Assembly: GCF_004799445.1 (NCBI RefSeq)
Contig: NZ_SSNA01000055.1
Span: 1-64,000 of the forward strand
Source of the DNA: Bradyrhizobium sp.
GTDB taxonomy: Bacteria; Pseudomonadota; Alphaproteobacteria; Rhizobiales; Xanthobacteraceae
DNA length: 64,000 nt
Direction: 5' to 3'
Part shown: positions 9,750 through 17,318 of the stretch, one piece after another
Numbering within the stretch: position 1 is the first letter of the stretch
Layout: every line of letters starts with the position of its first letter
The notes under the pieces: generated by a model
Database searches by the model: none
Seen by the model: only the letters and a program-made list of their open reading frames with translations
Told to the model about the DNA's origin: nothing
Program-made: the position numbers and the translations under genes

Positions 9750-10915
9750 TCCTGGCGGACCTTGGGTTGGGCTGGATCCGAACTCGCCACAGCCGTGCTG
9801 ACGAGGGTACCATTCTGAACCTTGAAGTGGCCCGACGTGATAACCTGCTGTCCGGGTGACAAGCCTTGCTCGATCACCGAGCGTCCGTCGATCGATTGGC
9901 TGACCTTGATCTTGCGCAGCTCAGCCTTGCTGTCCTGATTGACGACAAAAGCATAGAGGCCGTCGGTGCCGTGCTGGATCGCGTCGTCTGGAACCACGGT
10001 GGCGTCCTTGAGCTTCTGCACCAGGAGCCGAGTCGAGACTGATTGACCCGGCCACAATGCATGGTCCTTGTTCTCGAACACGGCCTTGAGGCGGATGGTG
10101 CCGCTGGTGGAGTCGACCTGATTGTTGACTACTGCCAGTGTTCCTTGCGCCAACGGTTTCTTGCCGTCGGTCGTGATCGCGATGGTCTTGAGCGGCTGAA
10201 CCGCCTGCGCCTCATTAATATAGGGCAATTGCTCTTCGGGCGCGGTAAAAATAACGGCAATCGGCTCGATCTGGGCGATCGTGACAATGCCGGTTTGCGT
10301 CGCGGCGTTGACAATGTTGCCGACGTCGACCTGGCGCAGGCCGACGACGCCGGAGATCGGTGCCTTGATCGTGGTATAGTCGAGCTGGGTCTGGGCGTTG
10401 TAGATGGCGGCGGCGTCGGCCGCGATCTGGGCGGTCAATTGCTGGACGCTCGAGCGCTGGGTGTCCAGCTGCTGCTTGGTCGCGAACTCGCCGAGCTTGA
10501 TAAAGCGCTGCAGATCCAGATTGATATTGGCCAGATTGGCCTCGTCCTGCTCCTTCTTGGCCTTGGCCTGGTCGAGCGCGGCCTGGTACGGCCGGGGATC
10601 GATCTGGGCGAGCAGATCGCCCTGATTGACCAGCTGTCCTTCCTTGAAGGCAATCTTGTCAATCTGGCCGTCGACGCGCGAGCGCACGACGACCGTGTTG
10701 AAAGCCTGAACGGTTCCTAAACTGGTCAGATAGACCGGAAAGTCGGTCTTCTCGACCGGGGCGATCGTGACGCGGACCGCGCTGCGGGCAGCCTTTTGGG
10801 CATTGTTCGCCGCCGTCGCCTGATCCTCACCGTGAAATCGCTGCCAGCCGAAATAGCCCAGCCCGGCAACGGCCAGCAGCAGCAAAATCCAACGCGTTGT
10901 CCGCGACTTGTTCAT
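9746..10915 (-). CDS. RND efflux periplasmic adaptor (membrane fusion protein)
   Basis: A 389-residue adaptor with an N-terminal anchor helix (WILLLLAVAGLGYFGW), the first lipoyl/barrel half (TVVVRSRVDGQIDKIAFKEG), a coiled-coil hairpin rich in Gln, Ala and Lys, then the second half TTIKAPISGVVGLRQVDVG. It bridges the RND pump to an outer-membrane channel. The ATG at 10915 places the anchor helix at the N-terminus; the in-frame extension to 10996 would cover the promoter region shared with the MarR gene. It is the first gene of the pump operon. Confidence 0.9.
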   Translation of the reverse strand: MNKSRTTRWILLLLAVAGLGYFGWQRFHGEDQATAANNAQKAARSAVRVTIAPVEKTDFPVYLTSLGTVQAFNTVVVRSRVDGQIDKIAFKEGQLVNQGDLLAQIDPRPYQAALDQAKAKKEQDEANLANINLDLQRFIKLGEFATKQQLDTQRSSVQQLTAQIAADAAAIYNAQTQLDYTTIKAPISGVVGLRQVDVGNIVNAATQTGIVTIAQIEPIAVIFTAPEEQLPYINEAQAVQPLKTIAITTDGKKPLAQGTLAVVNNQVDSTSGTIRLKAVFENKDHALWPGQSVSTRLLVQKLKDATVVPDDAIQHGTDGLYAFVVNQDSKAELRKIKVSQSIDGRSVIEQGLSPGQQVITSGHFKVQNGTLVSTAVASSDPAQPKVRQE

Positions 10916-11000
10916 GTTGGCCCGTAGATTCAAAAAAATATAAGTAGCGGGTCTTCCCAAGGGTTCATAGAGAATCCAGATATAATATGCGTGCACTTAA

Positions 11001-11012
11001 TGTGTAAACACA
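11001..11012. promoter_or_regulatory. Candidate MarR operator palindrome
   Basis: TGTGTAAACACA is an inverted repeat (TGTGT/ACACA with a 2-base centre). It lies between the divergent pump operon (adaptor ATG at 10915) and the marR-like gene (ATG at 11056). A TATAAT sequence sits at 10981-10986. MarR repressors usually bind such AT-rich palindromes in the shared promoter of themselves and a divergent pump. Binding is inferred. Confidence 0.45.
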
Positions 11013-11055
11013 CTATGGCTTGAGAAACCCTAAACAATTCGCAATCTTGGGGGTC

Positions 11056-11526
11056 ATGGAACGCATGTCTCTCGATCTGAAAAAGCAGCTAATTACACAA
11101 CTTGTCGAAAGTTCGCGCTTTTTGCGCAACTATATCGATCATCGCGCCAAGGGCCGTGGCACGACCCGCGCGCAGTGGATTGTGCTGTTCCGGTTGCGCG
11201 ATCAGGAGGGGTTGTCCCAGGTGGATCTGGCGGATGTGCTCGAGCTGCAACCGATCTCGCTGGTGCGCCTGCTCGACCGGCTGGTCGAACATGGCCTTGT
11301 CGAGCGCCGGCACGACCCCAGGGATCGCCGGGCCAACCGCCTGTTCCTCACCGCGAGCGGACGCCAGCTCGCCGATGATCTCGACAGCCTGCGCGACGGC
11401 ATTGCCACCGATGTGCTGCGGGACGTTCCGGCCGCGGCCATCGAAACCAGCCTCAAGACGCTTCGGGACATCAAGGAGCGGATCAAGGCCTTCGCCGAGC
11501 CTTCCGGCAGTGTCGCGGCGAAGTGA
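11056..11526 (+). CDS. MarR-family transcriptional regulator
   Basis: A 156-residue winged-helix regulator. The DNA-binding core is visible: QVDLADVLELQPISLVRLLD as the helix-turn-helix, and the wing DPRDRRANRLFLTASGR, a MarR hallmark. It is transcribed divergently from the RND pump operon, so local control of the pump in response to a small aromatic or drug-like ligand is the natural guess. The start is uncertain: ATG 11056 and ATG 11065 are both possible, and a TTG at 11020 also lies in frame. Confidence 0.88.
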   Translation: MERMSLDLKKQLITQLVESSRFLRNYIDHRAKGRGTTRAQWIVLFRLRDQEGLSQVDLADVLELQPISLVRLLDRLVEHGLVERRHDPRDRRANRLFLTASGRQLADDLDSLRDGIATDVLRDVPAAAIETSLKTLRDIKERIKAFAEPSGSVAAK

Positions 11527-11700
11527 GGCGGCGACCCGGCGGCTCATTGCAGGTTGGTCAGCGCGTGTTGAAATCGTCCTGCGATGCGGTTGCGCTGCCG
11601 AGACCGGCGATCACTTCATTAAGATCGGTCAAACGTTGAGACCAGGTCGAACGCAAGTCTGTGATCCGGCGGAAACTCCGCACATCGACATGGATGACTG

Positions 11701-11741
11701 ATTAGAACGGTTTCAAACTGTCCGTTTAGAATCATTTCGAT
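11701..11741. promoter_or_regulatory. Two Irr-box (ICE)-like motifs upstream of exbB
   Basis: TTAGAACGGTTTCAAA (11702-11717) and TTTAGAATCATTTCGAT (11725-11741) resemble the iron control element consensus TTTAGAAYNRTTCTAAA used by Irr in Bradyrhizobium. They match about 14 and 13 of 17 positions by eye, and start 24 bases apart. They lie about 175 bases before the exbB ATG. Control of TonB-system genes by Irr is established in related bacteria; binding here is inferred. Confidence 0.55.
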
Positions 11742-11856
11742 GTGGTGTTGCACCGGGCGTTGCGCCTTTTTTCGCGACACGGAGCGTGTTACGGAATGCC
11801 TGCGTCCGCGGCCTGATCGTCTTCTTGATCGCGCAATTCAGGGGCTGACCCTGAAA

Positions 11857-11893
11857 CGGTCAAATTGACCGGTATCTGTCACAACTCTTTATC
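11857..11893 (+). promoter_or_regulatory. Candidate exbB promoter overlapping a palindrome
   Basis: TTGACC (11865-11870), a 17-base spacer and TTTATC (11888-11893) form a plausible sigma-70-like promoter ending 21 bases before the exbB ATG. The -35 hexamer is part of the perfect palindrome CGGTCAAATTGACCG (11857-11871), an attractive repressor site. No regulator can be named from the sequence. Confidence 0.4.
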
Positions 11894-11914
11894 CTTCTGC
11901 GGCTGAGCCCAACC

Positions 11915-12865
11915 ATGTCCACATCACGTTTTCGAGCGATCCAGGGCCTGATCTTCGCGCTGTCGATGCTGTCGATGGCGCAGCCTTCGCTCGCGCAACA
12001 AAAGATGGTGCCGGCCCCGCCGCAGGCGCCGCTGCCGTCTCCATCACAGTCTGTTCCGGCGCAGGCGGTTGCTCCGCCCCCGGCCGTTGCTCAGCCCGCT
12101 CAGCCCGCAGTGAGCGATGCGGCCGCAGCGCCAGCGGACAACGCCGGTCGAGCTCTGAAATCGACGACCGTGGCGCTGCGCGAATTGTCGCCGTGGTCGA
12201 TGTTCCTGTCGGCCGATGTCCTGGTGAAGGCTGTGATGATCGGCCTGGCTTTTGCCTCGCTGGTGACGTGGACCATTTTCTTCGCAAAAATGATCGAGCT
12301 TTCGCTGGTTCAGCGCAGTCTGCGTGCCGCGCTCGGCAAAATCAGCGATGCAAGATCGCTGGCGGATGCGCAATTCGCGTTGGGAGCAAAGGAAAGCGTA
12401 TTGTCGTTGTTGCTGGCGGCGGCGATGCGCGAGGCGCGGCTGTCGGCGGGAATTTCCAGCGACGCCGGCATCAAGGAGCGGGCGGCATCGAGCTTTGCCG
12501 AGATCGTGCGCGCGGAAGCGCGCCGGATCCGGCTCGGCATGGGACTGCTTGCAACCATCGGCGCGACATCGCCGTTCGTCGGGCTGTTCGGCACGGTGTG
12601 GGGCATCATGAACAGCTTTATCGGCATTTCGAAATCGCAGACGACCAATCTCGCCGTCGTCGCCCCCGGCATTGCCGAAGCGCTGCTGGCGACCGCGATG
12701 GGCCTGGTGGCGGCCATTCCGGCGGTGATCATTTACAATCATTTCGCGCGGCTGACGAAGGGCTATCTCGAGCAGGTCGGGCGGTCGTCGGGCGCCGCGG
12801 CACGATTGCTGTCGCGCGACCTCGATCGCACCCACGGCAGCACGCACTCACGCGCCGCGGAGTAG
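11915..12865 (+). CDS. exbB: TonB-system proton channel protein ExbB
   Basis: A 316-residue inner-membrane protein. It has a signal-like N-terminus (to about residue 28), a Pro/Ala-rich periplasmic stretch (about 30-85), then the MotA/TolQ/ExbB domain. Three membrane segments are visible: VMIGLAFASLVTWTIFF, LLATIGATSPFVGLFGTVWG and AEALLATAMGLVAAIPAVI. The GTVWGIMNSF motif in the second is diagnostic. The long N-terminal extension is usual in alphaproteobacterial ExbB. It is followed after 3 bases by exbD. With ExbD it uses the proton gradient to energise TonB. Confidence 0.93.
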   Translation: MSTSRFRAIQGLIFALSMLSMAQPSLAQQKMVPAPPQAPLPSPSQSVPAQAVAPPPAVAQPAQPAVSDAAAAPADNAGRALKSTTVALRELSPWSMFLSADVLVKAVMIGLAFASLVTWTIFFAKMIELSLVQRSLRAALGKISDARSLADAQFALGAKESVLSLLLAAAMREARLSAGISSDAGIKERAASSFAEIVRAEARRIRLGMGLLATIGATSPFVGLFGTVWGIMNSFIGISKSQTTNLAVVAPGIAEALLATAMGLVAAIPAVIIYNHFARLTKGYLEQVGRSSGAAARLLSRDLDRTHGSTHSRAAE

Positions 12866-12868
12866 ACG

Positions 12869-13342
12869 ATGGGAGCCTCGATCACGGATACGGAGATTGA
12901 TGACGACGGCGATTTCGCGGAAACCCACGAGATCAACGTCACGCCTTTCATCGACGTCATCCTGGTCCTGCTGATCATCTTCATGGTGGCGGCGCCGTTG
13001 TCGACCGTCGACCTTCCGGTCGATCTTCCGACCTCGACTGCGACCCCGCAGAAGAAGCCGGACAAGCCGACCTATGTCAGCATCAAGCCGGATCTTGCGG
13101 TGGCGATCGGAGAAACCGCGGTCAAGCGCGTCGATCTGGTGCGCTCGCTCGATGCGATGGCGGACGCCAGCAAGGACCGATTTATCTTCCTGCGCGCTGA
13201 TCGCGCCGTACCCTATGGTGAACTGATGGACGTGCTGGAAATCCTGCGCGCCGGCGGCTACGCGAAGATCAAGCTGGTGGCGCTGGAAGGCGTTTCGGAA
13301 TCCGCGACGCCGCCTTCGGTATCCGAAAACCCCAAGCCTTAG
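12869..13342 (+). CDS. exbD: TonB-system accessory protein ExbD
   Basis: A 157-residue protein with a short cytoplasmic N-terminus, one membrane helix (NVTPFIDVILVLLIIFMVAA) carrying the essential Asp in FIDVILVLL, and a periplasmic domain with IFLRADRAVPYGELMDVLEIL, all standard for ExbD/TolR. It starts 3 bases after exbB. Its last codons and TAG stop are part of the short-repeat tract that separates it from tonB. Confidence 0.93.
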   Translation: MGASITDTEIDDDGDFAETHEINVTPFIDVILVLLIIFMVAAPLSTVDLPVDLPTSTATPQKKPDKPTYVSIKPDLAVAIGETAVKRVDLVRSLDAMADASKDRFIFLRADRAVPYGELMDVLEILRAGGYAKIKLVALEGVSESATPPSVSENPKP

Positions 13343-13404
13343 GTTGCGAAGCCTTAGACTACTTAGACTACGAAGTCGCAGACTACGAAGCCTTAGACTA
13401 AGAA
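13334..13404 (+). repeat. Short degenerate tandem repeats between exbD and tonB
   Basis: The tract is built from partly overlapping copies of GAAGCCTTAGACTAC, TTAGACTACGAAG and GCAGACTACGAAG. The first unit includes the end of exbD (AAGCCTTAG), so the stop codon belongs to the repeat. It reaches to within a few bases of the GTG at 13405. It looks like a replication-slippage product. Confidence 0.75.
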
Positions 13405-13425
13405 GTGCTGGATCCTCAAATCGCG

Positions 13426-14220
13426 ATGCCCAAGTTCGACACCGAACCAAGACCTTCGCTGCGGCTGTGGATGATCGCCGCAGTGGGCGCGGTCGTGCTG
13501 CATGTCGGCGGTGCGGCGCTGGCGGTGGCGCATCTGCGGACCGACGAACCCGACGATACGTTCGGCACGCCGGCGATCGAGATCGGGCTCGAAATGACCG
13601 CGCCGCATCTCGAGCCGACCGATCTGCCTGCGGGTCCGGACGCGGAGGCTTCGGTGGCCTCGCCCGCGCTCGCCGAACAGAAGGCCGAGGTCAAGGAGAC
13701 CGAGCTTCCGAAGGACGTTCCGACCGAAACCGACGATCCCGATCGCGTGGTGGCGCCGAACAGCCCGACCAAGCCGAAAGAAGACGATTCAAAGGTCGCC
13801 GAGGTGCAGACTTCCGCCTCGATGGAGTCGGTCGCCGCCGAGGCAACCGCGACGCCCAGCTCCGAAGCCATCCCGGAGGGGCCGCGTTCGGTGGCGCCCG
13901 CGCAGGGCACCGGAGCAAGCGCCCAGCGCCTGCGCGCCACATGGCAGAAGGAACTGATCGCCCATCTCGACCGGCACAAGCGCTACCCCGCGGAGCGCTC
14001 GCAGAAGAGCGCCGAGATCGTGGTCAGTTTCGCGCTGGATCGGATGGGCCATGTGCTGTCGGCGAGCATCGTCAAGGGGTCGGGCGATACGGCTTTCGAC
14101 GAGGCGGCGCTGGCGATGGTCCGACGATCCGATCCGGTGCCGCAGCCTCCGCCGACGGTGGCCGACGAGGGATTGAATTTCACCTTGCCGGTGATCTTCA
14201 AGCTCAAGGGGCATGGCTGA
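13426..14220 (+). CDS. tonB: Energy transducer TonB
   Basis: A 264-residue protein with one N-terminal membrane anchor (WMIAAVGAVVLHVGGAALAV), a long acidic and Pro/Glu/Lys-rich periplasmic spacer, and a C-terminal TonB domain (RLRATWQKELIAHLDRHKRYP to FTLPVIFKLKG) that contacts outer-membrane receptors. The ATG at 13426 is preferred; a GTG at 13405 is also in frame, but it lies at the edge of the repeat tract. It is the third gene of the exbBD-tonB operon and probably serves iron/haem receptors encoded elsewhere. Confidence 0.9.
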   Translation: MPKFDTEPRPSLRLWMIAAVGAVVLHVGGAALAVAHLRTDEPDDTFGTPAIEIGLEMTAPHLEPTDLPAGPDAEASVASPALAEQKAEVKETELPKDVPTETDDPDRVVAPNSPTKPKEDDSKVAEVQTSASMESVAAEATATPSSEAIPEGPRSVAPAQGTGASAQRLRATWQKELIAHLDRHKRYPAERSQKSAEIVVSFALDRMGHVLSASIVKGSGDTAFDEAALAMVRRSDPVPQPPPTVADEGLNFTLPVIFKLKGHG

Positions 14221-14262
14221 AGGTCAGTGCTGCGAACCATCAGCGGCCTCGAAACCGAAAAC

Positions 14263-14284
14263 GCCCGGCGAGGGTGCGCCGGGC
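14263..14284 (-). terminator. Hairpin terminator of the 14310-15548 gene
   Basis: GCCCGGCG and CGCCGGGC form a perfect 8-base stem with a 6-base loop. On the minus strand the stem is followed by GTTTTCGGTTTC, a modest T-tract, so it best serves the minus-strand binding-protein gene. It lies between two converging genes and may also block exbBD-tonB read-through. Confidence 0.65.
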
Positions 14285-14309
14285 TTCCGGGTCGATCGGG
14301 TGACTTTGA

Positions 14310-15548
14310 TCAGCTCTTCTTGACCATCGGGCAAACGCTCTTCTCCAGCGGGATGAAGGCTTCATCCGCCGGGATCGTGGCGATCAGCTTGTAATAATCC
14401 CAGGGATATTTCGATTCCGCCGGCTTCTTCACCTCGAACAGATAGGCCGGGTGAATCTTGCGGCCGTCGGCGCGGATAGAGCCTCTGCCAAACAACGGAT
14501 CGTCGGTCGGCATTTCCTTCATCTTGTTGACGACCTTGACGCCGTCATGCGGATTGCCGCCCAGCGCCTCAAGCGCCTTGAAGTAATGGATCAGCGACGA
14601 ATATACGCCGGCCTGAACCATGGTCGGCGGGTTCTTCTTGAACCGCTCGTTGAAGCGCTTGGTGAAGGCCCGGGTCTTGTCGTTCATGTCCCAGTAAAAC
14701 GTTTCGGTGAAATTCAGGCCCTGCGCGACATTCAGCCCGAGCGCGTTGACGTCGGTGATGAACATCAGCATGCCCGCGAGCTTTTGCCCGCCCGCGACGA
14801 TGCCGAACTCCGCCGCCTGCTTGATGGCGTTCGTGGTATCGCCGCCGGCATTGGCAAGTCCGATGATTTTCGCCTTCGAGCTCTGCGCCTGCAGCAGGAA
14901 CGAGGAGAAGTCGGCATTGTTGAGGGGATGCTTGACGCCGCCAAGCACCTTGCCGCCGTTGGCGATCACGACCGCGCTGGTGTCGCGCTCGAGCGCCTGG
15001 CCGAACGCGTAGTCGGCGGTCAGGAAGAACCAGGTGTCGCCGCCCGACTTGACCAACGCCTTGCCGGTGCCGTTGGCTAGCATGTAGGTGTCATAGACCC
15101 AATGCACCGTGTTGGGCGAGCATTGCGAGCCCGTGAGATCGGAGGAAGCCGAGCCTGAGTTCAGGTTGACGACGTTTCTCTCCTTCGCCACGTTGGCGAC
15201 CGCAAGGCCGACACCGGAACTGGCGAGATCGACGAACACGTCGACCTTCTCGACGTCGATCCACTGCTTGGCGATGTTGGTGCCGACGTCCGGCTTGTTC
15301 TGGTGATCGGCCGAGATCAAATCGATTTTCCAGCCCTTGGCCAAGAGTCCGGAATCCTCGATCGCCATTTGCGCAGCGACGGACGAGCCCGGGCCGCCGA
15401 TGTCCTGGTAGAGACCGGATTGATCGCCGAGGCTTCCGACCTTGACGATCTTGTCGAGCTTGTGCTGGGCGAGCGCGGCGCCGCCGAACCCAAGACCTGT
15501 AAATCCGAGAGTGGCAGCCAGCATCAGGGCTGCGATCGATCGCTTCAT
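14310..15548 (-). CDS. LIV-type ABC transporter substrate-binding protein, orphan
   Basis: A 412-residue binding protein of the Peripla_BP_6 family with a signal peptide at residues 1-27 (GGAALAQ) and mature start DKIVKVGSLGDQSGLYQDIGG. The subfamily resembles binding proteins that rhizobia carry in many copies. The ATG at 15548 is preceded by GGAGGGG. No permease or ATPase lies beside it, so it must share a transporter (possibly the one at 2593-5924) or act in sensing. The ligand is unknown. Confidence 0.88.
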   Translation of the reverse strand: MKRSIAALMLAATLGFTGLGFGGAALAQHKLDKIVKVGSLGDQSGLYQDIGGPGSSVAAQMAIEDSGLLAKGWKIDLISADHQNKPDVGTNIAKQWIDVEKVDVFVDLASSGVGLAVANVAKERNVVNLNSGSASSDLTGSQCSPNTVHWVYDTYMLANGTGKALVKSGGDTWFFLTADYAFGQALERDTSAVVIANGGKVLGGVKHPLNNADFSSFLLQAQSSKAKIIGLANAGGDTTNAIKQAAEFGIVAGGQKLAGMLMFITDVNALGLNVAQGLNFTETFYWDMNDKTRAFTKRFNERFKKNPPTMVQAGVYSSLIHYFKALEALGGNPHDGVKVVNKMKEMPTDDPLFGRGSIRADGRKIHPAYLFEVKKPAESKYPWDYYKLIATIPADEAFIPLEKSVCPMVKKS

Positions 15549-15698
15549 TTCCCCTCCCAATTTTTGTTGTGAATTAGCAATAATGATACGCCGGCCATTA
15601 TGGCCGGCCTTGCCCGTCCCGCCTAGCCGATGCGGCAAAATGAGGCGCGCGCATCGGAAGCTTCGGCTTGCGGCGGATTCATCAGGCGCAGCGGCGCC

Positions 15699-16121
15699 TC
15701 ACCGCAGGAAATATCGAAAACCGGTATAGACGACGACCAGGCAGGCAAAGATCAGGGCGACGGGAAGCCGGGGTTTTGCCTCCGAACCGCCGGCGGACTT
15801 GGACCGCTGGGGTGGCGGACGCTTGAAGGCGGTGACGTTGCCCGTCACCTGTCCGACCGGATGCGCCTGGATATCGGGAGGTGCGCCGGCACCGCCCATC
15901 TCCTCATAATAGCTCTTGTAGATGAGATGGATGGCGGCTTCCGTTGCCTCCGCCTCGGTCATTTCCTTCAGAAGCGCCTTGTAGCGATCGAGGAACGTCT
16001 GCGCCTCCGGGGGCAGGGAGGAGGCGCCGTTCAGCTTCGCCATCATTTTCCAGGTGGCAAAATCCGCTCTCGCCCTGGTATCGGCGCGGCGCGCGATCAT
16101 CATGTCGGCTGCTTTGATCAA
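15699..16121 (-). CDS. Hypothetical protein with C-terminal membrane anchor
   Basis: A 140-residue protein that I do not recognise. The N-terminal two thirds are charged and helical (LPPEAQTFLDRYKALLKEM), followed by a Pro/Ser-rich basic linker and a single hydrophobic segment at the end (LPVALIFACLVVVYTGFRYF). This suggests a tail-anchored cytoplasmic protein. The start is a TTG at 16121 with GAGG nearby; the ATGs at 16103 and 16100 are alternatives. It lies 52 bases after the M50 peptidase gene on the same strand and may share its transcript. Confidence 0.6.
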   Translation of the reverse strand: MIKAADMMIARRADTRARADFATWKMMAKLNGASSLPPEAQTFLDRYKALLKEMTEAEATEAAIHLIYKSYYEEMGGAGAPPDIQAHPVGQVTGNVTAFKRPPPQRSKSAGGSEAKPRLPVALIFACLVVVYTGFRYFLR

Positions 16122-16173
16122 GTTGGCCTCTGCTCTTTCCGGCGGGTTCCAGGTCCTTGTTTGGGAAATGCGA

Positions 16174-16854
16174 CTAGGCGTTTCCGGTGATCGCGAGGAT
16201 CAGCTGAATCACATAGCCGGTCGATGTTCGCAGTATTGCCGAAATAACATCAAGATTTAGACCGAACTGCGAACCGGCGAGCGGGAGCAGGATCAGGATT
16301 CCGATCAGGATCAGCATCCCGAACGGCTCCAGCCGGGAGAGCGGGTAAGCCAACACCCTCGGCAGCAACCCGACCGCGACCCGTCCGCCGTCCAGCGGCG
16401 GGATCGGAAGCATGTTGAAAACCGCCAGGATGACGTTGATCAACACGGCGTTCTTCAGGTTGGCGGCCAGCCACTCGCCCGCGTTTGCCGGCAGATAATC
16501 CACCGCATGGAACGCCGCGGCTGCGATCAGCGCCAGCGCAATATTCGTGGCCGGTCCGGCCAGCGCCACCCAGACCATATCGATTCGCGGACTGCGAAGT
16601 CCGCGGAAGTTGACCGGCACTGGCTTGGCGTAGCCGAACAGGAACGGCGAGTGCGACAGCAGCAGCATCGCCGGCAACATCAGGGTGCCGAACGGATCGA
16701 TATGCCGCAGCGGGTTGAAGCTGACGCGGCCGAGGTCAAACGCCGTGTTGTCGCCGAGGCGGTGCGCGACAAAGCCGTGCGCGGCCTCATGAAAGGTGAT
16801 GGCGATGACCAGCGGCAGGACCCAGACCGAGACGTCGTAGAGGGTGATGTTCAC
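16174..16854 (-). CDS. Site-2 protease family protein (peptidase M50)
   Basis: A 226-residue polytopic membrane protein with the metalloprotease motif HEAAH at residues 22-26 in the first helix. The second zinc-ligand motif NMLPIPPLDGGR lies near residue 150, both as in the compact M50 proteases such as SpoIVFB and rip-like proteins. The GTG at 16854 has AGGA at a good distance; another GTG at 16893 would add 13 residues. Small stand-alone M50 proteins of this sort are common in alphaproteobacteria and their substrates are mostly unknown. Confidence 0.85.
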   Translation of the reverse strand: MNITLYDVSVWVLPLVIAITFHEAAHGFVAHRLGDNTAFDLGRVSFNPLRHIDPFGTLMLPAMLLLSHSPFLFGYAKPVPVNFRGLRSPRIDMVWVALAGPATNIALALIAAAAFHAVDYLPANAGEWLAANLKNAVLINVILAVFNMLPIPPLDGGRVAVGLLPRVLAYPLSRLEPFGMLILIGILILLPLAGSQFGLNLDVISAILRTSTGYVIQLILAITGNA

Positions 16855-16902
16855 GGGAGTCCTGACCGGTTTGATGGGTGACGACGCTAGCACGCGCTCG
16901 CA

Positions 16903-17295
16903 TCAAAGGGGAACTGCTCCCGGATATTGCGGTAGCCCATCGTCGAGCTTCACCCACTCCATTTTTTCCGCGACCCAGATATGTTCGGTCGGCGCAAACG
17001 CGTTGCGGTCATCGAATACGGCAAGGGCGACACCCGTCGCTGTCCCGTTCTTTCGCCAGGAAAACAGCCGCGTGCCGCACGTCTTGCAAAAAACCCGGTC
17101 GAGCGCCTCCGATGAGGGATAGCGGATAGTGTCGCCCTGGATCGTCAGCGCTTTCTGGTCGAAGAGCGCGCGGGCAAAGAAGGGCGATCCCATTGCCTTC
17201 TGGCAGTTACGGCAGTGGCAGATGCGGACATTGATCGGCTCTCCCTCCGCCTTGAACCGCACCGCGCCACACAGGCATCCGCCCTCCCTGATCAT
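16903..17295 (-). CDS. GFA family protein (zinc-binding, CENP-V/GFA fold)
   Basis: A 130-residue protein with the full set of zinc cysteines of the glutathione-dependent formaldehyde-activating family: GGCLCGAVRF near the N-terminus, CHCRNCQK at about 32-39, and CKTCGTRLF at about 70. Most members are not true formaldehyde-activating enzymes and have no assigned reaction. The ATG at 17295 matches the family start. It follows the SDR gene by 23 bases on the same strand, so it is probably part of that transcript. Confidence 0.88.
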   Translation of the reverse strand: MIREGGCLCGAVRFKAEGEPINVRICHCRNCQKAMGSPFFARALFDQKALTIQGDTIRYPSSEALDRVFCKTCGTRLFSWRKNGTATGVALAVFDDRNAFAPTEHIWVAEKMEWVKLDDGLPQYPGAVPL

Positions 17296-17318
17296 GATAT
17301 CTCCCGGCCAGCCGATTT

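Larger units (their letters stand above)
11527..11914. other. Long regulatory intergenic region before exbB
   Basis: These 388 bases hold no convincing gene. The distal part (11527-11700) shows nothing recognisable. The part near exbB carries two iron-box-like motifs, a 15-base palindrome and a plausible promoter, which are listed separately. Confidence 0.7.

Noticed and set aside
13344..14303. Plus-strand frame starting with a Leu/Arg/Ser-rich repeat peptide in the exbD-tonB gap
   Set aside because: The repeat peptide is just the translation of the short DNA repeats, and the remainder is out of frame within tonB, which has a clear TonB domain.
15590..15608. GCCGGCC-ATTAT-GGCCGGC hairpin as a terminator
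   Set aside because: Neither side is followed by a T-tract, and it lies upstream of the binding-protein gene in its leader region; function undecided.
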